The position numbers and the translations under genes are program-made. A DNA stretch of 64,000 nt, from positions 248,001 through 312,000 of the forward strand of contig JACJYQ010000007.1 of assembly GCA_020636025.1 (NCBI GenBank), read 5' to 3'. Position 1 is the stretch's first letter. Every line of letters starts with the position of its first letter. Source of the DNA: Lewinellaceae bacterium (GTDB lineage: Bacteria; Bacteroidota; Bacteroidia; Chitinophagales; Saprospiraceae). Below are positions 15,950 through 24,736 of the stretch, one piece after another. A model generated the notes under the pieces. That model saw nothing but the letters and a program-made list of their open reading frames with translations. It made no database searches and was not told the origin of the DNA.

Positions 15950-16945
15950 TTATGGCACCTCCACGGCATTCAGAATCCTGGTGATGATGTCTTCCGGACT
16001 GAGGTTTTCCGCTTCCGCTTCATAGGTTAAACCAATTCGGTGGCGCAATACATCCGGGCAAATGGCGCGCACGTCCTCAGGAATTACATATCCGCGATGA
16101 CGCAAAAATGCCAGCGCCCGAGCAGCCTGTGCCAAAGCGATGCTGCCCCGAGGGGAAGCGCCGTATTGTAAGAGTGGTGTTAATTCAGACAGACCAAATT
16201 CTGAAGGTTTCCGGCTGGCAAAAACGATATCCAGAATATACTGCTCAATTTTTTCGTCCATATACACCCCATGCATCACCTCTCTGGCTCTAAGCAAGGC
16301 CTTGGTAGTCACCACTTTATGGATATGTGGCTGTTCGCCGCTCATGTTGTGCCTGATGATGCTCCGCTCTTCATCCTGACTTGGGTAACCGATTTTTACC
16401 TTGAGTAAAAAGCGATCCGCCTGAGCTTCGGGCAGTGGATACGTTCCTTCTTGCTCAATAGGATTTTGCGTTGCCAATACCAGGAAAGGCTCTTCCAGGT
16501 GAAATGTCTCGTTGCCAATGGTTACCTGGCGCTCCTGCATGGCTTCCAGCAGGGCGCTTTGCACCTTGGCCGGAGCGCGGTTGATTTCATCTGCCAACAC
16601 AAAATTGGAAAACACCGGACCTTTCCGAACGCTGAATTCAGAAGTCGCCGGATTGTAGATCATGGTGCCGATCACGTCAGCCGGAAGCAGGTCTGGCGTA
16701 AACTGTATGCGGCTGAAACGGGCATTTACTGCCTGTGCCAGTGTTTTAATGGCCAGCGTTTTCGCCAGGCCAGGCATGCCTTCCAGAAGAATATGACCTT
16801 TTGTAAGCAATCCGATCAGCAGTCGTTCGATCATGTGATCCTGACCAACGATCACTTTGGAGGTTTCGGCTTTCAATTGTTCTACAAAAGCACTTTCCGC
16901 TTTGATCTGCTGGTTTAGCGCCTGAATATCTGCGTAGTTCTGCAT
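15950..16945 (-). CDS. MoxR-family AAA+ ATPase
   Basis: 331 residues, full length. Walker A GMPGLAKT (56-63), Walker B FVLADEINRAP (115-125) and sensor 1 LATQNPIEQEGTYPLPEAQ mark the MoxR/RavA class. Such ATPases act as chaperones for proteins with von Willebrand A domains and often sit in bat operons in Bacteroidota; here the batD-like genes are 14 kb away, with no batA/batB in the window. A TACTTTTG -7-like box lies upstream on the same strand. Confidence 0.92.
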   Translation of the reverse strand: MQNYADIQALNQQIKAESAFVEQLKAETSKVIVGQDHMIERLLIGLLTKGHILLEGMPGLAKTLAIKTLAQAVNARFSRIQFTPDLLPADVIGTMIYNPATSEFSVRKGPVFSNFVLADEINRAPAKVQSALLEAMQERQVTIGNETFHLEEPFLVLATQNPIEQEGTYPLPEAQADRFLLKVKIGYPSQDEERSIIRHNMSGEQPHIHKVVTTKALLRAREVMHGVYMDEKIEQYILDIVFASRKPSEFGLSELTPLLQYGASPRGSIALAQAARALAFLRHRGYVIPEDVRAICPDVLRHRIGLTYEAEAENLSPEDIITRILNAVEVP

Positions 16946-16976
16946 ATTTGAATCTTCCTTACTTTATAGAGCAAGG

Positions 16977-16984
16977 CAAAAGTA
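16977..16984 (-). promoter_or_regulatory. -7 element TACTTTTG upstream of moxR
   Basis: On the minus strand the sequence reads TACTTTTG 32 bp before the moxR start, fitting TAnnTTTG. No clear TTTG box is seen 19-21 bp further up. Confidence 0.4.
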
Positions 16985-17110
16985 GCAGTTAGGGGATAGT
17001 TCACCGCATTTTCAAAAAAGCTTTTGAACGAGATGTGCTGAACATTTATTTCTGAAATCCGTTCATTGTCAGAATACACATTGTAAATATAACTAGCAGA
17101 TATTCCCCAC

Positions 17111-17611
17111 ATGGATATTCAGGAAGGCAAGGATAAATTCATTGAGGCCTGGGGCCGGCTCGCCGGAAGCTGGAGCATTCCACCTGCTATGGCGCAGGTA
17201 CATGCTCTTCTGCTTATCGCACCTGAACCGCTTACCGCAGAGCAGGTAAAAGAGCAACTGGATATATCTACAGGAAACGTCAGCATGAACCTTCGGGCAC
17301 TCATAGAATGGGGCTTGGTGTACAAGGAGTCCCAGGAAGGCGAACGCAAGGATTTTTATGTGGCTGAAAAGGATATGTGGACGGTTGTACGACAAATCAT
17401 CATTAACCGCAAAAAGCGGGAATTGGAACCGCTGTTGCAACTTCTGGACGAGCTGGCCTGTGTAAAAGAAAGCTGTCCAAACTCCAAACATTTTTGCACC
17501 GTGGTTCGGGACATTCAGAAAATATCACACAAAGCAAACCAAACGCTTGAGACCTTGGTAAAAACCGAACCCGGCTGGATCACCAGTCTGTTTTTAAACA
17601 TGGCACGTTGA
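17111..17611 (+). CDS. GbsR/MarR-type winged-helix transcriptional regulator
   Basis: 166 residues. Residues 1-100 form a winged helix with the GbsR-like signature: GKDKFIEAWGRLAGSW, an HTH LTAEQVKEQLDISTGNVSMN, and the wing EGERKDFYV. The C-terminal half is helical and contains three Cys (CVKESCPNSKHFC). The gene is divergent from moxR with about 165 bp between them, so it may regulate that transcript. The ligand is unknown. Confidence 0.8.
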   Translation: MDIQEGKDKFIEAWGRLAGSWSIPPAMAQVHALLLIAPEPLTAEQVKEQLDISTGNVSMNLRALIEWGLVYKESQEGERKDFYVAEKDMWTVVRQIIINRKKRELEPLLQLLDELACVKESCPNSKHFCTVVRDIQKISHKANQTLETLVKTEPGWITSLFLNMAR

Positions 17612-17662
17612 TTTTGTGGTTTTAATTGCTTAACTTTAGGTAGTTAAAACCTTCAACAAACC

Positions 17663-18931
17663 ATGAAAGAATCCTTTCTTCATTTCTTATGGCGTTGGCG
17701 CCGTTTTGAGGCCACTTCCTTGTTTACTACGGATGGACAAACGCTCGAAATTCTTCATCCGGGTGAATGGAATAAACACGCCGGTCCTGATTTTTTTAAT
17801 GCCCGGGTAAAAATTGGCAACACCCTGTGGGCTGGCAACGTAGAGCTTCATGTAAAATCATCTGAATGGAACAACCACCGACACTCCGATGACCCGGCTT
17901 ACGATACCGTGATCCTGCATGTCGTACTGGAGGAGGATATCCCCATTTACAGATCAAATCGGGAGCGAATTCCCTGTCTTGAGCTTGCCAACAGAATTCC
18001 TTCGGGTATACTGAGTAAATACCGGCGACTGGAAAAACAACGGTCCTGGATTCCTTGTCAGAATGAATACATGCAAGTACCGGCGATCGTTCGGACAGGC
18101 TGGCATGAAAGGATGTTGGTGGAAAGGCTGGAAGAAAAAACGGCGCACATTGCCAGAATACTGGAAGAAACAAACCACGACTGGCAGGAAACATTTTATC
18201 GGGTGCTGGCGAGAAGCTTTGGTTTGAAGGTAAATGCAGAACCTTTTGAGATGCTGGCACGTTCGCTTTCGTTCAAGGTTATTGCCAAACACAAACACCA
18301 GTTGTCGCAGATAGAGGCTTTGCTGTTTGGTCAGGCCGGTATGTTGAATAAAGAATTTAAAGACAAGCACCCCAGGATTCTGGCCAGGGAGTACCAATTT
18401 CTGAGGCACAAGTACAAACTGACCCCTATGAATGAGTCTGCCTGGAAATTTCTCAGACTCAGACCTGCCAACTTTCCCAGCATTCGATTGGCACAGTTCG
18501 CGGTATTGCTGCATAATGCCAACAATCTCCTCTCCAATATACTGGAAACCAAAGACATAAAAGAACTGGAAAAAATACTGGATGTGCAATTGGGAGGGTA
18601 TTGGCTCGATCATTTTGTGTTTGACAAGGAGTCAAAGGCATCATCGAAAAGCCTTGGACGAGATTATGTCCATCTATTAATAATAAACGCCGTAGTGCCT
18701 TTTATTTTTTACTGGGGAAAGGTAAAAAAGCACGATCCGTTTGAAAATCATGCACTGCGTTTGTTGGAACAACTGCCGCCAGAATCAAACTCAATTCTGA
18801 GAGAATGGGAGGCCATCGGTATAAAGGCGGAAAACTCATTTCAGTCACAGGCACTCATTCATTTGAAAACCCGCTTCTGCGATCAGAAGCGATGTTTGGA
18901 ATGCGCTGTTGGGAATGCAATTCTGAAATAG
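17663..18931 (+). CDS. DUF2851 family protein
   Basis: 422 residues, a full-length member of a protein family almost confined to Bacteroidota and of unknown function. Recognisable features are the N-terminal EILHPGEWNKHAGPDFFNAR, GNVELHVKSSEW and the conserved C-terminal Cys cluster FCDQKRCLECAVGNAIL (CX4CX2C, possibly metal binding). It has no signal peptide or membrane segment, so it is cytosolic. It starts 51 bp after the GbsR-like gene and could share its transcript. The stop codon overlaps the left arm of the following inverted repeat. Confidence 0.88.
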   Translation: MKESFLHFLWRWRRFEATSLFTTDGQTLEILHPGEWNKHAGPDFFNARVKIGNTLWAGNVELHVKSSEWNNHRHSDDPAYDTVILHVVLEEDIPIYRSNRERIPCLELANRIPSGILSKYRRLEKQRSWIPCQNEYMQVPAIVRTGWHERMLVERLEEKTAHIARILEETNHDWQETFYRVLARSFGLKVNAEPFEMLARSLSFKVIAKHKHQLSQIEALLFGQAGMLNKEFKDKHPRILAREYQFLRHKYKLTPMNESAWKFLRLRPANFPSIRLAQFAVLLHNANNLLSNILETKDIKELEKILDVQLGGYWLDHFVFDKESKASSKSLGRDYVHLLIINAVVPFIFYWGKVKKHDPFENHALRLLEQLPPESNSILREWEAIGIKAENSFQSQALIHLKTRFCDQKRCLECAVGNAILK

Positions 18932-19086
18932 ATTTACGATATTCGATTTGTTCGATTTCCGATTTCCGATCTGATTTATAATTTTTGATTGAACAGTTAT
19001 AACCGGTAAAACATGATGAACCGGAGTTCTAAAACCACAATTCCATTTGTAAATCGGAAATCGAACAAATCGAATATCGTAAATCT
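18930..19086. repeat. Perfect 34-bp inverted repeat pair (157-bp element)
   Basis: Arms 18930-18963 and 19053-19086 are exact complements (core GATTTACGATATTCGATTTG). They enclose 89 bp with no ORF, between convergent genes. The left arm overlaps the DUF2851 stop. It may be a MITE-like insertion or a bidirectional terminator. Confidence 0.75.
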
Positions 19087-19102
19087 TTACCTGCTTCCCT
19101 GC

Positions 19103-19765
19103 TCAATCTGTCATACTAATCTTTATCGGTTTGGTATAAAATTCAGAAATCCCATTAACTGCCAATCCGTCAACCTTGTCTTTAACCAGTTTTTTGCGAA
19201 CCAAATACAGCGTCCAATTGCCTGGTGAGAGTTCTTTTAATTTAGTAGCTGGCAGTTCAATTTTTGGCTGGTTATTGGTGGTGCTTACCTCCATGGGAAC
19301 GGTTAATCCTGCTTCCTGATTTTCCCACATAAACACCAGCGTTTCACCTTTTCCAAGTCCGGAGCCCTCCCAGCTTAGCACGTTTGAGTGCGACAATGAA
19401 ACCATTTCTCCGGCCAGAGAAAAGGATTTGATCGGATCAATTTTAAGGGTGAAAGTTTTTTTGTTCTTCTCGGCATCTCGCCATTCAAATACATGGTCAG
19501 TCAAAAATTTGGCTGCGTATTCATAATTGTATGTCATGCCTATGATCGGAGTCAGTTTCATTTCGGTTCCCTGATAACGGATACCACCAGGTATTTCTTC
19601 GGCGGTTTTGGTATCAATGTTTTGTAATGTGGCCTCTGCTTTGGCAGTACTGAGTGCCTCATCATATCGTACATAACAGAGGAGCGCTGTGTTGTCTGAC
19701 TTATCATTTGTACCGCATCCAAAAAGTGCCAATGTTGTCAGAATTAAAAAAAAGATGTGTTTCAT
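19103..19765 (-). CDS. Predicted lipoprotein of unknown function
   Basis: 220 residues. A type II signal peptide ends in the lipobox ALFGC (lipidated Cys at 17), followed by GTNDKSDN, as in lipoproteins. The mature part is beta-rich with no recognised domain (VSLSHSNVLSWEGSGLGKGE resembles Ig-like beta strands). The gene is isolated: it is convergent with DUF2851 and divergent from the dehydrogenase gene. Confidence 0.6.
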   Translation of the reverse strand: MKHIFFLILTTLALFGCGTNDKSDNTALLCYVRYDEALSTAKAEATLQNIDTKTAEEIPGGIRYQGTEMKLTPIIGMTYNYEYAAKFLTDHVFEWRDAEKNKKTFTLKIDPIKSFSLAGEMVSLSHSNVLSWEGSGLGKGETLVFMWENQEAGLTVPMEVSTTNNQPKIELPATKLKELSPGNWTLYLVRKKLVKDKVDGLAVNGISEFYTKPIKISMTD

Positions 19766-19985
19766 ATACTTGTCTGAATATCTTTGCCGCTTGTCGGTCA
19801 GGATTTATTCTTTTGACAAGCTTGTTTTTTGTTGTTGCAAAGTTCCGTTATGGTAGGCTTTACACCAAATAATTGGCTTTTCTTTCACGAATCCAATAGC
19901 CGCATTCGCATACGTGTGCCATCGTTTCACACAATTGCTCCCCACAACCATAAAAAAGAGCCGTATTTTCGAGCATAACAAGGAC

Positions 19986-20945
19986 ATGAAGAGTGTGCTA
20001 ATTACGGATGATTGTCATCCGGTTTTGATTGAAGGACTTGTTTCGCTGGGTTATGTCTGCGAGTTTCAGCCAAATATTACACAGCAAGAAACGCTGGGAC
20101 AGATACCGGGATATGAAGGACTGATCATCAACAGCAAGATCAGAGTCGATCAGAACTTTTTGAATGCAGCTGTAAATTTGAAATTTATAGGACGATTGGG
20201 CTCAGGGATGGAGATTGTGGATCAGGGTTATGCCGAGAAGAAAAAAATTGCCGTATTTAGCAGTCCGGAAGGGAACAGAAATGCAGTAGCGGAACACGCC
20301 CTGGGAATGTTGCTGAGCCTGGCGAATAATTTGAACAGAGGTGATAAAGAGGTGCGGGAGAATATTTGGAATCGGGAAGAAAACCGCGGATTTGAATTGA
20401 AAAATAAGACCTTAGGTATTATAGGCTTTGGAAATACGGGAAGTCAATTTGCCAGAAAGTTGTTGGGGATGGATATGCAAATTTTGGCTTTCGACAAATA
20501 CAACCCGGTGGATAATAGAGTGGAGGATGCCATGGTAAAGGCTTCAAGTGTGGAAGAAATACAAGCCAGGGCCGATATAATAAGTCTGCATTTGCCATTG
20601 ACAGAAGAAACTCGATACATTGTGGATAAGGAGTTTATTTCTGGTTGCAAAAACGGATTTATCCTGTTGAATACCTCGAGGGGCAAATGTGTGAAAACAA
20701 AAGACCTGATTGTGGCGCTGGAAACCGGAAAAGTTGGAGGAGCTTGTTTGGATGTGTTTGAAAATGAGAAACCAGGGACTTTTAGCGAGGATGAAAAGAA
20801 AATGTACGATCAGCTTCATGCTTTTGAAAACGTAATATTCAGTCCCCATGTAGCTGGCTGGACACATGAATCAAAAAAACTACTGGCTGAAATATTGCTG
20901 GAAAAGATAAAATCCATTCAACCGATTAACCTGAATTGCCAATAG
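19986..20945 (+). CDS. D-2-hydroxyacid dehydrogenase (phosphoglycerate-dehydrogenase-like)
   Basis: 319 residues from ATG 19986 (the frame reaches 19914, but the extra part lacks conservation and starts inside the divergent promoter area). The NAD-binding motif is GIIGFGNTGSQFARKL. The catalytic trio is visible: Arg in NTSRGKCV, Glu in LDVFENEKPG, His in FSPHVAGWT. The length and absence of an ACT domain fit a simple SerA-like or other 2-hydroxyacid dehydrogenase; the substrate cannot be told. No serine-pathway genes are adjacent. Confidence 0.85.
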   Translation: MKSVLITDDCHPVLIEGLVSLGYVCEFQPNITQQETLGQIPGYEGLIINSKIRVDQNFLNAAVNLKFIGRLGSGMEIVDQGYAEKKKIAVFSSPEGNRNAVAEHALGMLLSLANNLNRGDKEVRENIWNREENRGFELKNKTLGIIGFGNTGSQFARKLLGMDMQILAFDKYNPVDNRVEDAMVKASSVEEIQARADIISLHLPLTEETRYIVDKEFISGCKNGFILLNTSRGKCVKTKDLIVALETGKVGGACLDVFENEKPGTFSEDEKKMYDQLHAFENVIFSPHVAGWTHESKKLLAEILLEKIKSIQPINLNCQ

Positions 20946-21001
20946 AATAGATTTTAATAATGCCAAATCAAGATTGAATCAACAATTTTAACCACAGTTT
21001 T

Positions 21002-24000
21002 ATGGTACGTTCTTTACTCTTAACTTTTGCTGTACTCCTTTGCAGCTTTGGAGTCGTGCTTTCCCAATCAAATTCTTACTTGCTTGGAAAAGTCATCGAC
21101 GCTGAAGGCGAGGTGATTGGAGCCAGTGTTAAAGTGACAAAAGGCGCCGAATTAATTCGGGGCGCTATTACCGACTTTCAGGGTGAATTCCGAATCTCAT
21201 TAGATCCTGGAACTTATGATGTTGAAGTTAGCTACACAGGCGCACAAACTCAAAGAATTGAAGGTGTGCAGGTGATAAATGGTCAACTCAACCGACTTCC
21301 CGACATTTCCCTGTCCAATAACATCCTTACGGAGGTTGAAATCATTGCCTACAAGGTTCCTTTGATTGAACAGGACAAAACTCAGGGTGGACAAACACTC
21401 ACTTCTGACCAGATCAAAAATTTGCCAACCAGAAGTGTGAATGCCATCGTGGCCACAACAGCGGGAACATCATCTATTGATGGAGGTGATATCAACATCA
21501 AAGGATCCCGTTCAAATGCCACCAACTATTACATTGATGGTATTCGTGTATCAGGAACACCTCCTCCGGTTCAGGACATTGAACAATTGTCCGTTATTAC
21601 CGGTGGCCTTGGCGCCGAATATGGTGATGTAACCGGTGGTGTAATTTCCATCGTTACAAAAGGTGCTGCCAGTGATTTCCACGGATCCATTGAAGGGGAA
21701 ACTTCTGAAGGGCTTGATCCTTATGGCTTCCGCCTGCTTACAGCCAACGTAAGTGGCCCGATCCTCAAGAAAAAACTGGCCGATGGCTCTACTCGCTCAC
21801 TGATCGGTTTCCGATTTTCAGGCCAGTATAACTACCGGAAAGACGACAACCCTCGTGCACTTCCGGTTTATAGAGCCAAAGGTTCGGGAGAATACGATCC
21901 TAATTATGATCCAAATGATCCAAATTCTTTCAAAGGAAACTTTGAAGGCCCACTTGGTTATGCCATCGAGCATCCGCTTAGTGTTGTAAACGGAAACATC
22001 GTGTCTACTGCACAGACTTTTACAAACGACAGCGTTGATGTATTGAAAGCAAATCCATACCAAAATCGTACGGATATTGATGTAACCGGTAAGTTAGATT
22101 TCCGCCTCACCGAAAACATAGATTTTAGTGTGACTGGTACCTTCAGGGACACTCGTAATCTTGTTGACCCTGGAACAGGCCTGGCTCTTTGGCGTTTGCT
22201 GAACAGTCAAAACAACCCAACTCAGTTTGGTCAGCGCTACAGAGGTCTTGCCCGCTTGCGTCACCGTCTTGGGTCTACAGATGCTGAGTCAGATAACTCA
22301 AAAAAGGTGTCTATATCCAATGCGAGCTACCAACTCCAGTTTGGTTTTGAGCGTGGAACCAGCCATATCGGCGACAAAAAGCACGGTACCAATATCATGG
22401 ATTACGGCTACATCGGTCGCTTCGATTTTGAATATCAACCATTTGCAGGTCCTGATGTTGACGGAACAATCAGACATATTGACAACTTTGAGGCTTTTCA
22501 GGGATACACACCGGGCACACAAAACCCGGGTATAGCTGCCTACAATGAGTTTGCCAATGCAGAGGCTTATGGTTCATACCTGGCCATCAATGGATTTTTC
22601 TCTGATACTTATGATGACATTTGGTCTGGAATGTACCCGAACGTAAACTTGATTTACAACAGGTACAACAAGACTGAGTCGGACATCATGACCATCACCG
22701 CTTCTGCATCCTTCGATTTGAAACTTGGCAAAAGTGGCGTTCACAACTTCCAGTTTGGATTGTTGAACGAGCAGCGTACTGAAAGAAGCTGGTCTATCGC
22801 GCCGCGTCGTTTGTGGTTGCTGGCTGATCAAACTGCCAACATTCATTTCAACGGATTGGATACATCCAGAGTGATCGGAAAATTTTGGGATCCATTTTGG
22901 AGCGATGTTATTGGTGACTCCCTTGATCAGTATGCAAATGCCATCATTGATCTGCCTGATAAGAAATTCTACAAAGAGCTTCGTGAAAGCCTGGGCATCG
23001 GTATAGATGAGTGGGTGAATGTAAATTCACTGACACCTGACCAGCTTCGTTTGGATATGTTTGGTGCCCGTGAGTTGAATGATGAGGGACTCATTGCTTA
23101 TTATGGTTATGACTATTTAGGCAATAAACTTCAAAGTGGAGTTGGTTTCGCAGACTACTTTAAGAGTACTGATGCGAGCGGTGTGCGAGATTTCCCTGTT
23201 GCACCACTGCAGCCAATTTATACAGCTGCTTACCTGAAGGATAAATTCACCTTTAACAAGATGATTTTCAGTTTGGGTATGCGTGTAGAACGTTTCGACC
23301 TTAATACAAAGGTGATGAGAGATATTTATTCACTCTACCAGATTAAGGATGCGAAATCTGCCTATGCCGAATTGCCTCTGGGAACTCGCCCTGCTAATGT
23401 TGGCGATGACTTTAAGGTGTACATTTCCGGTCCGAACTCGACAGAAGTAAAAGCTTTCCGCGATGGTGATACCTGGTATTTTGCTGATGGTACTCAGGCG
23501 AACGATGGTAACGTGATCTTTGGTGGTGGTGTTGTTACTCCATTGCTTGCCGATACCGTTAAGGGTGATAATATTCTGGATTCTCGTTTTGATCCTGATC
23601 TTTCATTTGAAGATTACACTCCTCAGGTGAACTGGTTGCCCCGTTTGGCTTTCTCATTCCCTATATCGGATGATGCAAACTTTTTTGCGCACTACGATGT
23701 ACTGGTACAGCGACCACCAAGCAACTGGCAGGTTACACCTCTTAACTACACATACTTCTATACGCCTAACCGTACACCAGGTAATAATGCCAATCTTTTG
23801 CCTGAACGTGTAGTTGACTATGAAGTTGGTTTCCAGCAAAAGTTGAATCAGAATTCAGCCATTAAGTTCTCTGCTTACTACCGCGAACAGCGCGACATGA
23901 TTCAGAGCCGGTTGATCCAGTACGTACCGGTAATCGGCCGTTATGAAACTTATGGAAACATTGACTTTGGAACGGTAAAAGGATTTACCTGGCAGTATGA

Positions 24001-24676
24001 CCTGCGCCGTACCATGAATACAGAATTGCGTATTGCTTATACCTTGCAATTTGCAGGAGCTACCGGTTCTGGTGCGGATTCACAACGCGGATTAACTCGT
24101 TTAGGTAACCTGAGAACGTTGTTCCCACTTGATTTTGACGAGCGCCATAACATCAGTGCAATCATCGATTATCGCTATGATGAAGGCAAGCGTTACAACG
24201 GACCAACCATTGGCAACAAGGACATCCTTTCCAACTTTGGCATTAATCTGCAGATAGCTGCAGCTTCTGGTCGCCCATACACAGCTACACTTCGCCCTGA
24301 GCGTTTTGGTGGCAGTGGTACATTGGGTTCTATCAATGGAAACCGCCTTCCTTGGCGTTTCAATGCTGATCTCCGGGTGGACAAAACGTTCAATCTGGTG
24401 AAAGGAGAAGGTAAAAAGCCGCTGAGCCTGAACATTTATTTCCGTGTTTCCAACCTGCTTAACGCGAAGAATATCATTGGTGTTTACACGGCAACAGGTT
24501 CTCCAATCGACGACGGTTACCTGGCAACTGCTGAAGGCCAAACTTCTATTGATCAGGTTGCTAATCAGGGAGGCAATGTCCAGGCATATCTGGATGCATA
24601 CTCATGGTCTGTAAGAAATCCAGGGAATTATACGCTGCCTAGGAGATTGTTTGTAGGAGCAGCATTCCAATTCTGA
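21002..24676 (+). CDS. TonB-dependent outer-membrane receptor
   Basis: 1224 residues. A signal peptide (LLLTFAVLLCSFGVVLSQ) is followed by a carboxypeptidase-D-like regulatory domain (24-110, GKVIDAEGEVIGASVKV) and a plug (about 120-225) with NIKGSRSNATNYYIDG and GGLGAEYGDVTGGVISIVTK. The rest is a 22-strand-type barrel ending in VGAAFQF. The large size and its position before a 1353-aa secreted protein and a PorV-like gene suggest a role in import or in surface-protein handling. The codon choice is more uniform than in the T9SS genes of the 4-11 kb block, suggesting high expression. Confidence 0.9.
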   Translation: MVRSLLLTFAVLLCSFGVVLSQSNSYLLGKVIDAEGEVIGASVKVTKGAELIRGAITDFQGEFRISLDPGTYDVEVSYTGAQTQRIEGVQVINGQLNRLPDISLSNNILTEVEIIAYKVPLIEQDKTQGGQTLTSDQIKNLPTRSVNAIVATTAGTSSIDGGDINIKGSRSNATNYYIDGIRVSGTPPPVQDIEQLSVITGGLGAEYGDVTGGVISIVTKGAASDFHGSIEGETSEGLDPYGFRLLTANVSGPILKKKLADGSTRSLIGFRFSGQYNYRKDDNPRALPVYRAKGSGEYDPNYDPNDPNSFKGNFEGPLGYAIEHPLSVVNGNIVSTAQTFTNDSVDVLKANPYQNRTDIDVTGKLDFRLTENIDFSVTGTFRDTRNLVDPGTGLALWRLLNSQNNPTQFGQRYRGLARLRHRLGSTDAESDNSKKVSISNASYQLQFGFERGTSHIGDKKHGTNIMDYGYIGRFDFEYQPFAGPDVDGTIRHIDNFEAFQGYTPGTQNPGIAAYNEFANAEAYGSYLAINGFFSDTYDDIWSGMYPNVNLIYNRYNKTESDIMTITASASFDLKLGKSGVHNFQFGLLNEQRTERSWSIAPRRLWLLADQTANIHFNGLDTSRVIGKFWDPFWSDVIGDSLDQYANAIIDLPDKKFYKELRESLGIGIDEWVNVNSLTPDQLRLDMFGARELNDEGLIAYYGYDYLGNKLQSGVGFADYFKSTDASGVRDFPVAPLQPIYTAAYLKDKFTFNKMIFSLGMRVERFDLNTKVMRDIYSLYQIKDAKSAYAELPLGTRPANVGDDFKVYISGPNSTEVKAFRDGDTWYFADGTQANDGNVIFGGGVVTPLLADTVKGDNILDSRFDPDLSFEDYTPQVNWLPRLAFSFPISDDANFFAHYDVLVQRPPSNWQVTPLNYTYFYTPNRTPGNNANLLPERVVDYEVGFQQKLNQNSAIKFSAYYREQRDMIQSRLIQYVPVIGRYETYGNIDFGTVKGFTWQYDLRRTMNTELRIAYTLQFAGATGSGADSQRGLTRLGNLRTLFPLDFDERHNISAIIDYRYDEGKRYNGPTIGNKDILSNFGINLQIAAASGRPYTATLRPERFGGSGTLGSINGNRLPWRFNADLRVDKTFNLVKGEGKKPLSLNIYFRVSNLLNAKNIIGVYTATGSPIDDGYLATAEGQTSIDQVANQGGNVQAYLDAYSWSVRNPGNYTLPRRLFVGAAFQF

Positions 24677-24736
24677 TGGTACACAAAAGCTTCAAATTAC
24701 CCAACACAATAAATTCATCTTTTAAAAAATAAAATC

